DNA from: Chitinophagales bacterium
Lineage (GTDB): Bacteria; Bacteroidota; Bacteroidia; Chitinophagales; UBA2359
DNA length: 10,800 nt
Direction of reading: 5' to 3'
Assembly: GCA_020629335.1 (NCBI GenBank)
Contig: JAHDDN010000163.1
Location: 1-10,800, forward strand
In this document: in pieces, positions 1-7,168 of the stretch
Position numbering within the stretch: position 1 is the stretch's first letter
Layout of the letters: each line of letters begins with the position of its first letter
The notes under the pieces: model-generated
Databases searched by the model: none
Told to the model about the DNA's origin: nothing
The model's input: only the letters and a program-made list of their open reading frames with translations
Translations under genes and position numbers: made by a program

Positions 1-2
1 CC

Positions 3-1181
3 TTCAAATACCAAATCGAACTCTTGCAATTCTATAATATGCTTGAATTAGATAGGCATTATTCTGATGCCTATAAAACTTTTATAGAGCATTTAGAAAA
101 AAATATCAATAAAGGAGATGCTGAATTTTATAGAAATAAATACATTGCAGAGTTTGTAAGTACTAAATATGAAGTAAATAAATCAAGTACCATTAGGAAT
201 AAAAAGAATCTGGTTATCTCTACAATCATTACTGCAACACAGGATTTTGATCTTTACTATTTAATTAATCAGATGGAACTTTATTGCTATCTAATTACTA
301 GGCTTAGAGTACTAAAACAAGAACCCTACATCTCTCCAATATTGGCTATTGTTTTAGATAATATTGAAAATACTCCCTACTACTCTAATATTGCAATACA
401 AATATTTCATCAAACAATTTTAATGCTTCAAAATAATGATAAAGAAGAACATTATTATAATCTAAAAAAGCTAATTTATGAAAACTATCAATTTTCTAAT
501 CCATTAACAGTTTACAGTATATTTTTACATGCACAAAACTATTGCATTCAAAAGATAACCGAAGGGAATAAAAAGTACTATAATGAATATCAAGGTCTTT
601 ATCATTTTCAATTAGAAAAGGGAATATTAAGTAATATTTCAGCTGCTGTATTAAAAAACATAGTAACATCATATTTAAATAATGGGCAACCAAGTAATGC
701 TCAAAAGTTCATTGATACTTATTTAGATAGAGTAGAACCAAAAAAATTACAAAAGGAAGTATATATGTATAATTCTGCTCGTCTCAGGTTTTATGATAAA
801 GATTATAAAGGAGTTTTAAAAATCCTTCTTGGCGAAAATACTGAACATCAACAAGTAAGAGTTCCTAAATTTGAGGATATTTACTACCAAATTGCTGCAA
901 GATCCTTATTGCTCAAAACTTACTATGAACTCAAAAATGGGGAAGAGGTCGATTTAATGTGGGAAAATTTAAAACAATTTATTTGGCAAAAACAAAAAGT
1001 AATATCAAATATCGGCTTTGACAGATTCAATAACTTTGTGATGGTTTTTAGAAAGCTGCACAGCCTACCTATAGATAAGAGATCAAGACATAATCAGTTA
1101 AAGGAAATAAATGATATTATTGGAAGCAATATAGATTTAGCTGAGAGAACATGGCTACTACAAAAATTAGAGGCACTATAA
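3..1181 (+). CDS. Helical-repeat (TPR-like) hypothetical protein, 5' partial
   Basis: The reading frame is open from the first bases of the window to a TAA at 1179-1181. The protein therefore almost certainly starts upstream; the TTG at 24 and the ATG at 39 are internal codons with no ribosome-binding signal. About 393 residues are visible. There is no catalytic motif, signal peptide or membrane segment. The sequence is rich in Tyr, Asn, Lys, Ile and Leu and is made of amphipathic helices. The C-terminal half has the helix-turn-helix spacing of TPR-like arrays, for example the segments around YLNNGQPSNAQKFIDTYL and YYQIAARSLLLKTYYELKNG. I do not recognise a named family; a scaffold or protein-interaction role is inference only. 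Sampled stretches are about 25-30% GC, clearly lower than gldG. It is the only convincing plus-strand gene here and converges on the marR-like gene, with only a 34-bp gap holding a terminator. Confidence 0.75.
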   Translation, partial: FKYQIELLQFYNMLELDRHYSDAYKTFIEHLEKNINKGDAEFYRNKYIAEFVSTKYEVNKSSTIRNKKNLVISTIITATQDFDLYYLINQMELYCYLITRLRVLKQEPYISPILAIVLDNIENTPYYSNIAIQIFHQTILMLQNNDKEEHYYNLKKLIYENYQFSNPLTVYSIFLHAQNYCIQKITEGNKKYYNEYQGLYHFQLEKGILSNISAAVLKNIVTSYLNNGQPSNAQKFIDTYLDRVEPKKLQKEVYMYNSARLRFYDKDYKGVLKILLGENTEHQQVRVPKFEDIYYQIAARSLLLKTYYELKNGEEVDLMWENLKQFIWQKQKVISNIGFDRFNNFVMVFRKLHSLPIDKRSRHNQLKEINDIIGSNIDLAERTWLLQKLEAL

Positions 1182-1183
1182 AA

Positions 1184-1211
1184 AAAGAGTCCTATTTAAT
1201 AGCGACCCTTT
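1184..1211. terminator. Terminator between convergent genes
   Basis: AAAGAGTC at 1184-1191 faces GACCCTTT at 1204-1211. In minus-strand RNA the eight pairs include one G-U wobble, and an inner CTAT/ATAG stem extends the hairpin. On the minus strand the stem runs into a T tract (plus-strand A's at 1181-1186), which fits a Rho-independent terminator for the MarR gene. On the plus strand it is followed by a looser T-rich stretch and has one A-C mismatch, so action on the upstream plus-strand gene is possible but weaker. Confidence 0.7.
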
Positions 1212-1215
1212 GATT

Positions 1216-1668
1216 TTATTGTTCCCGAATTTTGTCTAAAATTCTACTTAATTCCTTGGCTTCCTTCTCGCTCAAAATATTTAAAGTTTCTCCTGATACT
1301 TCCTCCGCATCATTTATTTTCTTTAGCAGTGCTTGACCAGAGCTACTAATCATAACATCTACTAAACGCCTATCATCTTTATTCTTCTGACGACTGGCAT
1401 AACCTTTAGTACATAATCTATCAACTATCCGCGAGGCATCTGACATTTTATCTAACATTCTATCTCGTATCACAGAAGTAGAGATGGGTTCTGGAAATGC
1501 GCCGTTTAATATCCTTAATACGTTGTATTGTTGCATTGTGACTCCATAGGCTGATAGAAAACCCTTTATTTGAGCTGTTACCCAACCATGTGTATATAGT
1601 ATATTTATTAGAGCTTTTTCCCACTCATTTTTAAATTCTTTCTGATTAATATCTTCATTCAAGCCCAT
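1216..1668 (-). CDS. MarR-family transcriptional regulator
   Basis: This 150-residue protein has the normal length and layout of the MarR winged-helix family. An N-terminal dimerisation helix (about residues 8-30) leads to a wHTH core (about 42-108) and C-terminal dimerisation helices (about 115-148). The likely recognition helix is around residues 71-88 (DKMSDASRIVDRL). The wing carries the family signature DDRRLVDVMISSSG at 98-111. MarR proteins bind palindromic operators as dimers and usually repress until a ligand or oxidant releases them. The ATG at 1666-1668 is the natural start; only a weak GAAGA lies before it. A palindrome at 1694-1719 just upstream is a candidate operator, suggesting autoregulation. 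The next gene upstream on the same strand is a DUF1761 membrane protein 136 bp away, which could belong to the same regulon. The ligand cannot be read from the sequence. Confidence 0.92.
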   Translation of the reverse strand: MGLNEDINQKEFKNEWEKALINILYTHGWVTAQIKGFLSAYGVTMQQYNVLRILNGAFPEPISTSVIRDRMLDKMSDASRIVDRLCTKGYASRQKNKDDRRLVDVMISSSGQALLKKINDAEEVSGETLNILSEKEAKELSRILDKIREQ

Positions 1669-1693
1669 TCTTCATTATTTTAACTAACAATAA

Positions 1694-1719
1694 GCAACGA
1701 ATATAGCTTATATTGTTGC
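1694..1719. promoter_or_regulatory. Candidate MarR-type operator palindrome
   Basis: GCAAC (1694-1698) and GTTGC (1715-1719) form the outer arms of an inverted repeat. ATATA/TATAT inner arms sit between them, offset by one base. It lies 25 bp upstream of the marR-like ATG, where an operator overlapping a promoter or leader would be expected. MarR proteins typically bind imperfect AT-rich palindromes of about 16-20 bp. The assignment rests on symmetry and position only; I found no clean TAnnTTTG promoter element beside it. Confidence 0.4.
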
Positions 1720-1758
1720 ATTACAAAAATTACAATTTGATTGGTGTGGGCGAAATTT

Positions 1759-1783
1759 AAAGACTTTTTCGTCAAAAGACTTT
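1759..1783 (-). terminator. Weak hairpin downstream of the DUF1761 gene
   Basis: AAAGACTTTT (1759-1768) and AAAAGACTTT (1774-1783) can pair at nine of ten positions around a five-base loop. The site is 21 bp past the DUF1761 stop codon, reading on the minus strand. The stem is AT-rich and lacks a convincing T run, so termination is only a possibility. It may equally be a chance result of two copies of the motif AAAGTCTTT. Confidence 0.25.
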
Positions 1784-1804
1784 GAGGTATGAAGTAAGTA
1801 ATTC

Positions 1805-2305
1805 CTAAGGCCAAGCCGAAACTACTCCTCCCATTAATGCTAAAGTAATCAACCAATATCCGAGATGTACCAATATATATTTAAAGCTTTTACGCTCAAA
1901 TAAAGATATAATTCCCAATATTGGTAATACAAAGAATATAGATGCTAAGCCTCCATGTACTGCTCCATGACCAAAAGTTCTATGATGAGCACCATAACGA
2001 GCATTGAAGTTATCGAGCCAAGTCATGACCTCTGAGCCTGCTTGGTCAAATCCTACCTCATTCATCAATAAAGATGGTAAATGTACTTGATGGATAGCCA
2101 AACGAGTCATCATCACTGCTAACAGAAAAGAGAGCACAAAACTTAGTCCAAAAATTAAAACCGTGTTGCCACTTTGAATTTTCTCATCTGTCATCCCACT
2201 GGCTTTCATCCATGTACCTCCCATGACTTTAGGATTATACCAAATTGCTCCAATAAGCATTGGTATAATAGTGGCAATCAGCATTGCATAAATACTCGTA
2301 CCCAT
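1805..2305 (-). CDS. DUF1761 family integral membrane protein
   Basis: The 166-residue protein has four predicted membrane helices, at about residues 4-23, 48-67, 118-136 and 143-163. The motif IWYNPKVMGGTWMKASG (21-37), just after the first helix, is the WY-P...W-K pattern that marks the DUF1761 family of small membrane proteins. A histidine-rich loop (HHRTFGHGAVHG, 107-118) precedes helix 3. No catalytic or transport function is established for the family, so I give none. The start is an ATG at 2303-2305 with an AT-rich leader and no Shine-Dalgarno sequence, as is usual in Bacteroidota. It lies 67 bp downstream of the DUF4340 gene and 136 bp upstream of the MarR gene, all on the minus strand. 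It could be the tail of the gld transcript or a MarR-controlled unit; the sequence does not decide. Confidence 0.85.
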   Translation of the reverse strand: MGTSIYAMLIATIIPMLIGAIWYNPKVMGGTWMKASGMTDEKIQSGNTVLIFGLSFVLSFLLAVMMTRLAIHQVHLPSLLMNEVGFDQAGSEVMTWLDNFNARYGAHHRTFGHGAVHGGLASIFFVLPILGIISLFERKSFKYILVHLGYWLITLALMGGVVSAWP

Positions 2306-2372
2306 AATTTTGATTTTTAGACTTATAAATAGTGCAACTATAAATTTAAGAAAATCAAATGGTAATTTATAT

Positions 2373-3389
2373 TTATTTGGCTAAAAATTCATCATAGGAT
2401 TTAAATAATTTTCCAAATACAAAATCTTGAATAATCACTAAATCTCGTTCCTCATTAATGTAAGCAAAATAACGATCGCTATCATAAGGAATAGGCTCTC
2501 CCTTAGGAGTGAATTGCTGCTTAGTTCGCTTATTCGTGAGCATATAATGCACCTTAATATTGTGCTCCTTCCCTCCTGTATCAGTCATGCTTAGTAAACA
2601 GTAAGGAGTGGTTTGCTTCAAAGAATCTTGAAGATTGTATTCGTTTTCAAAGGCTTCTGCATTGATGAAGTCGAATGAATGGAGATAACGCTTGATCGCT
2701 CCTTTATTCTGCGCCTTATTCTTCACAACACCTGATAAACTCTTGACTTGGAATGAATCAGTGTTAATGACTTCTATTTCAAAAGAGCGCTTGGGATCTA
2801 ATGGGTATTCTGCTTTTACTTTGGCTATTTGATGTGCTTCATGATCAAATACTCTTGGGAAACGCCAGTTAGCTATCTTGGGAGCAAAACGTCCTGAAAA
2901 ATGTACGTCTAATCCTGGTATTTTTACTAAGAAAGGATTTTCTGAGTCATTCAACTGCATAAAATTCCCTCCTTTATGACTCGCTTGTGGACCTAAAATA
3001 TAGGTTCTCAAAGGCTTAGATTCATCCTCTCCCCAAACAGTAATAGTCGTCGGGCTATTCTTCATTCCTTTTTTGACACTGGCTAAGGCACTTTGCGCAA
3101 TTGGCTTGTCCACTTTCCAACGATAAAAGGTCTCTAAAATCAATTCTACTCTATCAGGATAAGCCAGCCATTTATTATTGACATGCCACCAATGACTGTC
3201 ATCACTTCGGCTTAAGCTCAATTTACGAAAGTCAGGATGATGAATTTCTACTTTTTTAATCGCAGCAGTATCTTTTATCGCAAAGCTACTTTCTGTTGTA
3301 TTAAGCGTCGATTTGGGAGCAGGCATTAGCATAAAGTAAGCTAAGGCTGCAATCGCTACTAATAATATCAGGTAAAAAAGGTTTTTCAT
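2373..3389 (-). CDS. DUF4340 domain protein, membrane-anchored partner of the Gld ABC transporter
   Basis: The 338-residue protein has an N-terminal membrane anchor (about residues 4-22, followed by PAPKS). The rest is a large soluble domain, expected in the periplasm. The segment SHWWHVNNKWLAYPDRVELI (about 65-84) fits the DUF4340 pattern, in which residues resembling a side-chain-bearing Trp strand are followed by a 'D...v..ll' helix. Genes of this family commonly sit next to ABC-2 permeases and GldG-like auxiliary subunits, and here it follows gldA-gldF-gldG on the same strand. The 292-bp gap after gldG holds a structured repeat, so co-transcription is likely but not certain. The molecular function is unknown; a role as an extracytoplasmic accessory subunit is inferred from context. 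The start is ATG at 3387-3389, directly before the hydrophobic segment, and no better start lies upstream. Confidence 0.82.
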   Translation of the reverse strand: MKNLFYLILLVAIAALAYFMLMPAPKSTLNTTESSFAIKDTAAIKKVEIHHPDFRKLSLSRSDDSHWWHVNNKWLAYPDRVELILETFYRWKVDKPIAQSALASVKKGMKNSPTTITVWGEDESKPLRTYILGPQASHKGGNFMQLNDSENPFLVKIPGLDVHFSGRFAPKIANWRFPRVFDHEAHQIAKVKAEYPLDPKRSFEIEVINTDSFQVKSLSGVVKNKAQNKGAIKRYLHSFDFINAEAFENEYNLQDSLKQTTPYCLLSMTDTGGKEHNIKVHYMLTNKRTKQQFTPKGEPIPYDSDRYFAYINEERDLVIIQDFVFGKLFKSYDEFLAK

Positions 3390-3407
3390 AGGCTAATACT
3401 CATTGTT

Positions 3408-3640
3408 ATTGGCTTAGGGATGGTAGCGGTATGGGGCGTTTATGCTGCGACCTACGGCGCTTAGTGATGCGATGGCTGGCTTTAGCAGACAAGCAGCACT
3501 TAGCAGAGTGGGAGCCGCATAGCCACATAAGAGCGGACAGCCCGACCATGCGCCTTCGGCGAATGATTAATGCATAATGATGAATGATCAATTAATATAT
3601 GCATCATGCTTCTCTTAACGAGCGCATGGGAAGCCCCCAA
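3408..3640 (-). repeat. Interspersed structured repeat, copy A
   Basis: Read on the minus strand, this 233-bp segment begins TTGGGGGCTTCCC and ends ACCATCCCTAAGCCAA. It is homologous to the plus-strand segment at 8448-8672. The block at 3516-3547 matches copy B at 31 of 32 bases (GGTCGGGCTGTCCGCT then TTATGTGGCTATGCG). The end block at 3408-3433 is identical over 26 bases. Weaker matches such as CTTGTCTGC, GCCAGCC and CTAAGCxCCGTA join them. Three pairings can be drawn: the ends (GGCTT with AAGCC), a variable stem (CCATGCGC at 3546-3553 with GCGCATGG at 3622-3629) and TATGTGGC with GCCCCATA (3522-3529 with 3430-3437), extended by TATGC/GCATA. It fills most of the gap between gldG and the DUF4340 gene, in the sense of their transcript. 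Open frames through it are not genes. Confidence 0.85.
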
Positions 3641-3681
3641 TCATATTTACATCCATTATTTATTTTATGTTTTTATTATTT

Positions 3682-5409
3682 CTAACGCTCATATTTTCGC
3701 TTTCTTAGGAAATTATAGGCGAGGCCGAAGAGCATCAAAAGAAGCAGCGGAAATCCGATATTGATTAACTGCCAAGTCATCTTTTCTTCTTTGGCTCGCT
3801 TATTATCTAAGAGGCGCAATTTGACGTCTTTGGAACGGGAGATAATCAAACCTTTATCATCTGTTAAGTAATCAATGGCATTGATTAATAGGTCTTTATT
3901 AGCAAACTGATAACCCGTGAATTTGTAGTAACCCAATGGCGCTGGCCTGCCTGTTTTTCGATCTATATCGTTTTTGATGATATCGCCATCAGAGATGACT
4001 ATCATCTTGGTTGGTTTGCTTTCTTCCAGCACAGAAACGTCTTTAATGGTGTCTATCATAGCGATGGTCTCTGGGGCTAAACGCCCTTTGAAAGCAGACT
4101 CGAAGGAGCCTTCTAATAAGACGCCGACTATTTGATCGGGCTTATTATAGCGCTCCATATTCAATTCAGAACGAACGGTATTGACGTCTATTCTCGCAGG
4201 ACTAAAGATAGTCTTACTATATTGAGAAGTCGTCATTAGAACCGTCTTTTTTATGTCATTTTTTGTACGAATGGTATCAATAGAACTTGCGAAGGCTAAA
4301 TTTACTGCATCAATATTTTTAGTAATTGGATGATTGTCAGCCATATTGGTAATGATCGGAAAGAATGGCCATTGGAAAGGTCGAGTCTGTCGGGCATTAC
4401 CTGACTGATCGGTACCGATGACTAAAGGAATCACATTGCACTGCTGAGCATCTTCTACTAAATTGGGATTAATTCTTACGCCATATTTGAATAGTTGATC
4501 TTCGATATTGAGGCCATAATCTAAGGCGATGAATTTTCCTCCATTACGAGACAGGGAATCCATTTCGGCTCTTAGCGTTTCTACTAACCATAATACCTTC
4601 CCGCCATTCATGATGTATTGATCGATCTTGAATTTATCGACCTCATCAAACTTTTCCATGGGTTTGGCAATGACTAAGGCATTAATCCGTGGTGGTATGT
4701 GGAGATTGTCTTTGAGACTATAACGTTCCATGACGTAGTAAGGAGCAAGGGCATTGGCAATACTTTGCACTTGTATTTCTGCTAATTCTCCCTGACCTTC
4801 TAAAAAGGCTACGGCAGGGCGATCTCTTCGCATTAATTTTTGGACGGCATTTCCTAATTGATACTCTAAGAGGGAAACGGAGTTATTCAATACAACTTGT
4901 GGGTCTTTATTATTGGTTTGTTCTAAGAGTAATGGCACTGGCACTTCTCTTCCTCTATAAGAAGCCATGGCACCTGGAATGATCACCCTTTCTGAATATT
5001 CTTCATTATTGGTGACTAAGGTTTGAGGGAGTAAGCCTTTGCTTGCTAAGTCTGTGACAATCATTTTCTTTTCGTCCATACTGGCATCTGCCAATGGATC
5101 TAAAAACTCATACTGAATATTGTTGCCTCCATACACCCGAAACTCGTCTAACATTTCTTGAGTAGAGGTCTGTAATCGCTTAAAACCTGATTCAAAATCG
5201 CCTTCTAAATAGACCTTGAAGTAAACGACATCCTCCAACTCTCCTAACATATCTTTAGTAGAATTGGTCAATGAGAATCGCTTCTCTTTAGTTAAATCAA
5301 AGCGGGTAAAGATGCTATAGGATAATACATTTACTGCAATCAGAATTCCGATGGCAATCAAGAGGCGAATAATAGCCTGCGCTTTATAGTTTGCTTTATT
5401 TTTACTCAT
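3682..5409 (-). CDS. gldG: GldG, gliding-motility-associated ABC transporter auxiliary subunit
   Basis: The 575 residues match the usual GldG length. An N-terminal membrane helix lies at about 12-32, followed by the family's signature (FDLTKEKRFSLTNSTKDML, 37-55). A long extracytoplasmic domain (about 55-540) follows, and a C-terminal membrane helix (about 548-567) ends in basic residues (RKRKYER). The middle contains the ABC-auxiliary type region with VAFLEGQGE (about 199-207) and the ALVIAKP and DQYIMNGGKVLWLVE segments (about 244-279), typical of GldG/IFT52-like folds. In Flavobacterium johnsoniae, GldA, GldF and GldG form an ABC transporter needed for gliding; the substrate is unknown. 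The gene follows gldF by 14 bp with no Shine-Dalgarno sequence, which implies one operon. Its start is ATG at 5407-5409. Motility in this organism is inference, since the transporter also occurs in non-gliders. Confidence 0.93.
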   Translation of the reverse strand: MSKNKANYKAQAIIRLLIAIGILIAVNVLSYSIFTRFDLTKEKRFSLTNSTKDMLGELEDVVYFKVYLEGDFESGFKRLQTSTQEMLDEFRVYGGNNIQYEFLDPLADASMDEKKMIVTDLASKGLLPQTLVTNNEEYSERVIIPGAMASYRGREVPVPLLLEQTNNKDPQVVLNNSVSLLEYQLGNAVQKLMRRDRPAVAFLEGQGELAEIQVQSIANALAPYYVMERYSLKDNLHIPPRINALVIAKPMEKFDEVDKFKIDQYIMNGGKVLWLVETLRAEMDSLSRNGGKFIALDYGLNIEDQLFKYGVRINPNLVEDAQQCNVIPLVIGTDQSGNARQTRPFQWPFFPIITNMADNHPITKNIDAVNLAFASSIDTIRTKNDIKKTVLMTTSQYSKTIFSPARIDVNTVRSELNMERYNKPDQIVGVLLEGSFESAFKGRLAPETIAMIDTIKDVSVLEESKPTKMIVISDGDIIKNDIDRKTGRPAPLGYYKFTGYQFANKDLLINAIDYLTDDKGLIISRSKDVKLRLLDNKRAKEEKMTWQLINIGFPLLLLMLFGLAYNFLRKRKYER

Positions 5410-5423
5410 GAATTATGATCAAT

Positions 5424-6155
5424 TTACCACTTTCTACTCTCTAAAACAGTCTTGGTCATCAAGATAAAAACAGTGATGACACTCAAAAAATAGATGACGT
5501 CTCTGGTATCCACTACTCCCCTACTAATAGACCGATAATGATAATCAATCCCCAACATCTGAACGAAGGTATCTAAGCTAGCGTAGAATACACTTAATCG
5601 ACTTAGGTAATCAAAGGCGATAAAGAAAAAGAAGCATAAAAATACCCCGATGATAAAGGAGACAATCTGATTAGAGGTAATGGAAGACGCAAATAAGCCA
5701 ATGGCTGTAAAGGTGGCTCCTAAGAACATCAAGCCTATATAAGATCCCCATGTGGCACCTGTATCTATATTGCCTGCTGGAGTGCCTAAATTATAAATGG
5801 TATAAAAATAAATCAGGGTAGGAATCAACGCAAATAGCACTAAAAAGAAAGCAGCGAAGTACTTCCCTAACACAATTTGTAAGTCGCTAATTGGCCTTGT
5901 GCTTAATAGCTCTATCGTACCCGATTTGATTTCTTCTGAAAAAGAACGCATCGTGACTGCGGGTATTAAAAACAAAAATACCCAAGGCGCTAAGCCGAAA
6001 TAATTCTCTAAGGAGGCAAAACCATAATCCAGTACATTGGTATCAGGAAATACCCATAAGAATAAACCTGTCACTAATAAAAATACCCCGATGGATATGT
6101 AGGCTATCAGTGAGCTAAAAAATAGGCTGATTTCTTTTTTAAAAATACTAATCAT
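5424..6155 (-). CDS. gldF: GldF, ABC-2 type permease subunit
   Basis: The 243-residue membrane protein has six hydrophobic segments, at about residues 12-37, 57-70, 98-121, 137-157, 161-182 and 219-236. The cytoplasmic segment MRSFSEEIKSGTIELLSTRP (69-88) is the conserved coupling region of ABC-2 permeases of the GldF/NosY type, which contacts the ATPase. It is the membrane channel subunit partnering GldA, with GldG as auxiliary protein. The ATG start (6153-6155) lies inside the end of gldA: the genes overlap by 8 bp (6148-6155), a typical sign of translational coupling and of fixed subunit stoichiometry. No Shine-Dalgarno sequence is visible, so re-initiation after gldA termination is plausible. 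The length is normal for the family and nothing is missing. Confidence 0.93.
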   Translation of the reverse strand: MISIFKKEISLFFSSLIAYISIGVFLLVTGLFLWVFPDTNVLDYGFASLENYFGLAPWVFLFLIPAVTMRSFSEEIKSGTIELLSTRPISDLQIVLGKYFAAFFLVLFALIPTLIYFYTIYNLGTPAGNIDTGATWGSYIGLMFLGATFTAIGLFASSITSNQIVSFIIGVFLCFFFFIAFDYLSRLSVFYASLDTFVQMLGIDYHYRSISRGVVDTRDVIYFLSVITVFILMTKTVLESRKW

Positions 6156-7065
6156 TTTTATTGGTTAATTGTCGGAATACATCCTCAATACTATTTTCCT
6201 CTTTTTGCAGACTCAACAAGACTAAGCCCTTTTGTACCGCTAATTGAAAAATATCCGCTCTGATATCTTCATTATTATCTGTACTTATTCGCCACCAATT
6301 ATTACCCAAGTGAGAGGTCTCTGCTATATTAGGCAATAAGGCTAAGTCAGCCTCATTAACCGCAGATTGAAACTCCACTTTGAAGCTGCTGTTACCTTCT
6401 ACTCGATTTTTCAAGGCAGACGCACTATCATCGGCCACTAATTCTCCTTGGTTAATAATGAGTATCCGATCACACATTTGCTGTACCTCCTGCATAATGT
6501 GCGTAGATAAAATAACTGTTTTCTCCTTTCCTAATGTCTTGATCACCTGACGAATCTCTGCTAACTGATTAGGGTCTAATCCTGAGGTAGGCTCATCTAA
6601 TACTAAGACTTTCGGGTCGTGCAACATCGCTTGTGCCAATCCTACTCTTTGCCTATATCCTTTAGATAATTGGCCGATCTTCTTTCTGCTTTCTCGCTCT
6701 AAACCCGTCAACTGTATCATATCCTCAATTCGGCCTTTGCCTCCACTTCCTAAGCGGTGTAAGCCTGCTACAAATTCCAAATATTCCCTCACATACATAT
6801 CTGGATAAAGCGGATTGTGCTCTGGTAGATACCCAATCTGCTTTCTGGCATCCATTGACTGCTTTTCCACATCATATCCACATACATTAGCTGTTCCTTC
6901 TGTTTGTGGCAAAAAACAAGTAATAATCTTCATGGTGGTAGTCTTACCTGCACCATTAGGCCCTAAAAATCCGACAATCTCCCCCGTTTCTATCCGAAAG
7001 GACAAATTATCAATGGCTTTTTGAGCACCATAAATCTTAGTTAAATTTTGAACTTCTACTGACAA
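6148..7065 (-). CDS. gldA: GldA, ABC transporter ATP-binding subunit
   Basis: The 305-residue ABC ATPase has every motif intact: Walker A GPNGAGKTTT (35-44), signature LSKGYRQR (133-140), Walker B with D-loop VLVLDEPTSGLDP (153-165) and H-loop STH (187-189). The extra C-terminal region ending NSIEDVFRQLTN (291-302) is typical of GldA and of other ABC-2 ATPases. It hydrolyses ATP in the cytoplasm to power the GldF permease. The start is a TTG at 7063-7065. The in-frame codons upstream run to a TAA within 15 bases without an ATG, and TTG gives the family's normal N-terminus (MSVEVQNLTKIYG). A TTG start with no Shine-Dalgarno sequence, 26 bp after a strong hairpin, suggests modest or controlled translation. 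It is the first gene of the gldA-gldF-gldG cluster. Confidence 0.95.
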   Translation of the reverse strand: MSVEVQNLTKIYGAQKAIDNLSFRIETGEIVGFLGPNGAGKTTTMKIITCFLPQTEGTANVCGYDVEKQSMDARKQIGYLPEHNPLYPDMYVREYLEFVAGLHRLGSGGKGRIEDMIQLTGLERESRKKIGQLSKGYRQRVGLAQAMLHDPKVLVLDEPTSGLDPNQLAEIRQVIKTLGKEKTVILSTHIMQEVQQMCDRILIINQGELVADDSASALKNRVEGNSSFKVEFQSAVNEADLALLPNIAETSHLGNNWWRISTDNNEDIRADIFQLAVQKGLVLLSLQKEENSIEDVFRQLTNKND

Positions 7066-7091
7066 TATAAATTGGGTTTAGTAAATAAAAC

Positions 7092-7126
7092 AATGGCTTA
7101 ATCACGAATATTGCGATTAAGCCATT
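7092..7126 (-). terminator. Hairpin terminator of the thioredoxin gene / gldA leader stem-loop
   Basis: AATGGCTTAATC (7092-7103) and GATTAAGCCATT (7115-7126) form a perfect 12-bp stem with an 11-base loop. Reading on the minus strand it is followed by GTTTTATTT, so it can act as a Rho-independent terminator for the thioredoxin gene ending at 7169. It also ends only 26 bp before the gldA TTG start, so it would lie in the gldA leader of any transcript passing through or starting just upstream. Confidence 0.75.
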
Positions 7127-7134
7127 ATTAAGAA

Positions 7135-7142
7135 CAAAGATA
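7135..7142 (-). promoter_or_regulatory. Candidate Bacteroidota -7 promoter element for gldA
   Basis: On the minus strand this reads TATCTTTG, an exact match to the TAnnTTTG -7 consensus known for Bacteroidota primary sigma factors. No clear TTG is seen at the -33 distance, where the sequence is AT-rich. Transcription would start near 7128, directly before the stem-loop at 7092-7126. It is the only exact match I found in the minus-strand intergenic regions of this window. Confidence 0.45.
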
Positions 7143-7168
7143 ATAAAAACTATATAGTTTCTATGTCA

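Noticed and set aside
496..693. Minus-strand open frame inside the first gene.
   Set aside because: It lies in an AT-rich gene with an intact frame on the plus strand; no start signal or domain supports it.
3406..3591. Minus-strand open frame of 61 codons between gldG and the DUF4340 gene.
   Set aside because: It runs through repeat copy A and resembles a plus-strand frame at 8471-8686 only because both lie in the same repeat. Arg/Ser/Leu-rich composition and no domain; not a protein gene.
3408..3640. Copy A as a classic insertion sequence or MITE.
   Set aside because: There is no transposase, no clear target-site duplication and only short pairing ends (GGCTT/AAGCC), so I list it as a structured repeat of unknown mechanism.
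6815..7024. Plus-strand open frame opposite the start of gldA.
   Set aside because: It is antisense to the Walker A region of a clear ABC ATPase gene and has no features of its own.
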